Below are positions 61,495 to 64,000 of a stretch of 64,000 bases of DNA, piece by piece. The stretch is from assembly GCF_031884435.1 (NCBI RefSeq), contig NZ_CP134779.1:4712001-4776000 (forward strand), read 5' to 3'. The notes under the pieces are model-generated. The model did not search any database. It was not told the origin of the DNA and saw only the letters and a program-made list of their open reading frames with translations. The stretch's first letter is position 1. Each line of letters starts with the position of its first letter. This DNA comes from Bosea sp. 685. Lineage in GTDB: Bacteria > Pseudomonadota > Alphaproteobacteria > Rhizobiales > Beijerinckiaceae. A program made the position numbers and the translations under genes.

Positions 61495-62244
61495 ATGGGC
61501 TTTTCCCTTCTCAAGACACGCGCGGCGCAGGAGACGCTCGGCCGGCTCCTGGCCGGCTATCTCAAGCTCGTGCGCCGCACGAACCGGTTCGTCGTCGAGC
61601 CGGCCGACATCTATGAGAAGGTGCGCCCCGAACTGCCGCTGATCATTGCGATGTGGCACGGCCAGCACATCATGATCCCGTTCTCCCGGCCGGACTGGAT
61701 GCCGGCCTGCTCCCTGGTCTCGCGTCATGGCGATGGCGGCTTCAATGCCGTCGCGTTGCGCCAGCTCGGTATCGGCGCAATCCGCGGTTCGGGCGCTCTG
61801 GGCAAGAAGATCCGGGAGAAGGGCGGCGCCAGCGCCTTCCTCGCCATGATGCGGCGGCTGGCTGCCGGCGAGACCATGGTGCTGACCGCCGACATTCCCA
61901 AGCGCGCCCGCATCGCCGGCCCCGGCATCATCGCCTTGGCGCGCGCATCGGGCCGGCCGATCCACCCGATCGCCGTCGTCACCAGCCGGCGCATCGATTT
62001 CAAGAGCTGGGACCGTGCCTCGATCGGCCTGCCCTTCGGGCGCGGCGCGATCGTCGTCGGCGAGGCGATCCGCGTCGAGCGGGAGGCGGATGAGGCGACC
62101 TGCGAGGCCGCGCGCCTCGCATTGGAAGCCGGGCTCGATGCCGTCCATGCCCGCGCCTATGCGCTGATTGGCGCGCGCGACCCCGGCGAAGGCCTGAGGC
62201 AAGTGCAGCCGGCCGCACGAGCGACCGCGGGCAAAGCAGCATGA
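61495..62244 (+). CDS. Lysophospholipid acyltransferase family protein (DUF374)
   Basis: A 249-residue membrane-associated acyltransferase. The family stretch is LPLIIAMWHGQHIMIPFSRP, with a His that replaces the HX4D of classic acyltransferases, followed by SRHGDGGFNAVALRQLGIGA and GETMVLTADIPKRARIAGPG. It sits just before waaA (ATGA overlap), so a role in lipid A or phospholipid acylation is likely but unproven. Confidence 0.9.
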   Translation: MGFSLLKTRAAQETLGRLLAGYLKLVRRTNRFVVEPADIYEKVRPELPLIIAMWHGQHIMIPFSRPDWMPACSLVSRHGDGGFNAVALRQLGIGAIRGSGALGKKIREKGGASAFLAMMRRLAAGETMVLTADIPKRARIAGPGIIALARASGRPIHPIAVVTSRRIDFKSWDRASIGLPFGRGAIVVGEAIRVEREADEATCEAARLALEAGLDAVHARAYALIGARDPGEGLRQVQPAARATAGKAA

Positions 62245-63542
62245 TCGGCAAGGGTTCCATCCTGCAGAGCTACCGCGTGATGAGCGCGCTGCTCGAGCCG
62301 GCGGCGGCCGGGCTGCTGCTCTGGCGGCGGCGGCGCGGCAAGGAAGACCCGACCCGCTTTGCCGAGCGGCGCGGCTATCCCGGCGTCCGGCGCCCGGACA
62401 AGACTCTGGTCTGGCTGCATGGCGCCAGCGTCGGCGAAACGGTGACGCTGCTGCCATTGGTCGAGAAGCTGAAGCGGCGCGGGCTCGCGGTGCTGGTGAC
62501 CTCGGGCACGGTGACTTCGGCGAAACTGCTCGCCGCACGGCTGCCCGCCGGTGTCATCCATCAATATCTGCCGCTCGACGTGCCGCGCTATATGCGCCGC
62601 TTCCTCGACTATTGGCGGCCGGAGCTCGGCCTGATCTGCGAGTCCGAGATCTGGCCCAATCTGATGATCGAGGCGCGCAAGCGCGCGATCCCGCTGGTCC
62701 TGGTCAATGCGCGCATGTCGGAACGCTCCTTCAAGCGCTGGTACAAGCTGCCGCAGACCTCGCGCTATCTGCTCTCCTGCTTCGAATCCTGCCTCGCCCA
62801 GTCGCAAGGGGACGGCGAACGCCTGGCGCAGCTCGGCGCACCCCGGGTCAGCATCGCCGGCAACCTGAAATTCGACGTGCCCGCCCCGCCCGCCGATGCC
62901 GACACGCTGGCGATCCTCGACGGGTTGACCACCGGGCGGCCCGTCTGGATCGCGGCCAGCACCCATCCTGGCGAGGATGAGCAGGTGATCGCGGCCCATC
63001 TCGGCCTCAAGGCGCATCTGCCGAAGCTGCTCACCATCATCGCGCCGCGCCACCCGCAGCGGGGCGCCGAGATCGATGCGCTGGCGCAGGCCAATGGCAT
63101 CGCCACAGTGCAGCGCTCGCAAGGCGGCATGCCGGAGCGCGATGTCGAACTCTACATCGCCGACACAGTCAACGAGCTCGGCCTGTTCTACCGACTCTCG
63201 CAAGTGGCCTTCATCGGCGGTTCGCTGACGCCTGTCGGCGGCCATAATCCGATCGAGCCGGCCAAGCTCGGCTGCGCCCTGCTGCACGGCCCGCATGTCC
63301 ATAACGCCGCCGACGTCTTCGCCGCCTTCGACCGCGGCGGCGGCGCTCGCGAGGTCGCCGACACGCAGGCGCTGGCCGGGGCGGTGCATCGCTGGCTGAG
63401 CGACCCGGCCGCGGCCCGGCAAGCGGCGCGTGCGGCGGCCCAGACCAGTCACCAGCTCGGCGGAGCGCTCAACCGCACGATGCAGACGATCGAGCCTTTG
63501 CTGATGCGCGTCGTGATCGGCCAGCGCGAGACGGCCTCCTGA
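62241..63542 (+). CDS. waaA: 3-deoxy-D-manno-octulosonic acid transferase
   Basis: A 433-residue GT30 enzyme that adds Kdo to lipid A precursor at the inner membrane. It has an N-terminal anchor region (VMSALLEPAAAGLLLWRRRR), the catalytic glutamate stretch TLVWLHGASVGETVTLLPLV, ICESEIWPNLMIEARKRAIP and the C-terminal GGSLTPVGGHNPIEPAKLG. The start overlaps the acyltransferase stop by ATGA. lpxK follows with a one-base overlap. Confidence 0.96.
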   Translation: MIGKGSILQSYRVMSALLEPAAAGLLLWRRRRGKEDPTRFAERRGYPGVRRPDKTLVWLHGASVGETVTLLPLVEKLKRRGLAVLVTSGTVTSAKLLAARLPAGVIHQYLPLDVPRYMRRFLDYWRPELGLICESEIWPNLMIEARKRAIPLVLVNARMSERSFKRWYKLPQTSRYLLSCFESCLAQSQGDGERLAQLGAPRVSIAGNLKFDVPAPPADADTLAILDGLTTGRPVWIAASTHPGEDEQVIAAHLGLKAHLPKLLTIIAPRHPQRGAEIDALAQANGIATVQRSQGGMPERDVELYIADTVNELGLFYRLSQVAFIGGSLTPVGGHNPIEPAKLGCALLHGPHVHNAADVFAAFDRGGGAREVADTQALAGAVHRWLSDPAAARQAARAAAQTSHQLGGALNRTMQTIEPLLMRVVIGQRETAS

Positions 63543-64000
63543 TGCGCTCGCCGGAATTCTGGTGGCGGCCACGCCCCGGAGCGCCGGCGCGTCTGCTCCA
63601 ACCGTTCGGCTGGCTCTATGGCGCGATCACGCGGCTGCGCATGCACAGGCGCGGCGTAAGTGCCGGCACCCCCGTGATCTGCGTCGGCAATTTCGTCGCT
63701 GGTGGCGCCGGCAAGACCCCGACCTCAATCGCATTGGCGGCGCTGCTGCGGAGCCTGGGCGAGACGCCCTTCATGCTGACGCGCGGCTATGGCGGCGCGC
63801 TTGCCGGGCCGATCGAGGTCGAGCCGCGCCACGGCCCCCGCGATGTCGGCGACGAGGCGCTGCTTCTGGCTGCTCAAGCACGCACGATCGTGGCGCGCGA
63901 GCGAGCCGCCGGCGCGGGCCTCGCCAAGCGGCTCGGCGCCAGCGTCATCGTCATGGATGACGGGCTGCAGAATCCCTCGCTCGCCAAGCATCTGAGGATC
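63542..64000 (+). CDS. lpxK: Tetraacyldisaccharide 4'-kinase (3' end outside window)
   Basis: The first 153 residues of LpxK, which phosphorylates lipid A precursor at the 4' position. The N-terminal amphipathic or membrane region (FWWRPRPGAPARLLQPFGWL) is followed by the P-loop CVGNFVAGGAGKTPTSIALA and FMLTRGYGGALAGPIEVEP. The DDGLQNPSLAKHLRI stretch at the end of the window is diagnostic. The start overlaps the waaA stop (TGATG). The gene is cut by the window edge. Confidence 0.95.
   Translation, partial: MRSPEFWWRPRPGAPARLLQPFGWLYGAITRLRMHRRGVSAGTPVICVGNFVAGGAGKTPTSIALAALLRSLGETPFMLTRGYGGALAGPIEVEPRHGPRDVGDEALLLAAQARTIVARERAAGAGLAKRLGASVIVMDDGLQNPSLAKHLRI

Overview
The window is GC-rich, densely coded DNA from an alphaproteobacterium, most likely of the order Hyphomicrobiales (Rhizobiales), and the gene content would fit a Bosea- or Methylobacterium-like genus. 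The evidence is a five-gene Fo ATP synthase cluster with a b' subunit (atpI-B-E-F'-F), an aa3 oxidase cluster (ctaC, ctaD, ctaB, a CoxF-like gene, ctaG, ctaE, DUF983, SURF1), an IalB-family gene, a DUF4170 gene, and many intergenic palindromes of the rhizobial mosaic (RIME-like) kind. The genus is an inference. I recognise no rRNA or tRNA gene, no CRISPR array, no prophage and no complete insertion sequence.

Layout: (1) 1-5870, the 3' part of smc, then the Fo operon ending in a strong terminator. (2) 5900-9035, a secreted alpha/beta hydrolase, a YcbB-type L,D-transpeptidase and a Phd/VapC-type toxin-antitoxin pair. (3) 9045-14656, a minus-strand glycine cleavage operon, gcvT-gcvH-gcvPA-unknown-gcvPB, under a tandem glycine riboswitch, with an unknown 218-residue gene between the two P-protein genes and a 43-bp-arm hairpin after gcvH. 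(4) 14800-15932, an IalB-family protein and a lipoprotein. (5) 16301-25859, the aa3 oxidase operon with its heme O, copper and assembly factors, continuing into thrC and an M16 peptidase. (6) 25866-33213, acetyltransferase, PAS-GGDEF-EAL membrane protein, TetR regulator, YqgE, DsbD-N protein and peroxiredoxin. (7) 33330-41446, an accessory-looking part rich in repeats: GAF protein, GNAT, MFS, flavin monooxygenase, DUF1330, a relic of rnhA, a MarR/hydrolase pair and an orphan ABC binding protein. (8) 41471-43954, ispH-thrB-rnhA. (9) 43987-52900, a MarR-GST operon with a perfect operator, a CPA2 antiporter and MATE pump, DUF937, a decayed chemoreceptor fragment, DUF1127 and a divergent LysR. (10) 52928-64000, an orphan Flp pilin, gshA, ybdK, rsmE, a secreted protein, ubiA, GNAT, a CysQ-like phosphatase, DUF4170, and the lipid A/Kdo genes (DUF374 acyltransferase, waaA, start of lpxK).

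The core themes are respiration (ATP synthase, oxidase, ubiquinone), one-carbon and threonine metabolism, glutathione chemistry and envelope lipid synthesis. I see no clearly new multi-gene system. The most notable signals are the unknown gene inside the gcv operon, a MarR operator placed between -35 and -10 of an apparently leaderless promoter, a 172-bp MITE-like element, the two-module mosaic repeats, tandem repeats at the ctaG stop and the ubiA start, a copied 3' end of rnhA, and a Phe in the CuA loop of oxidase subunit II where Glu is usual.
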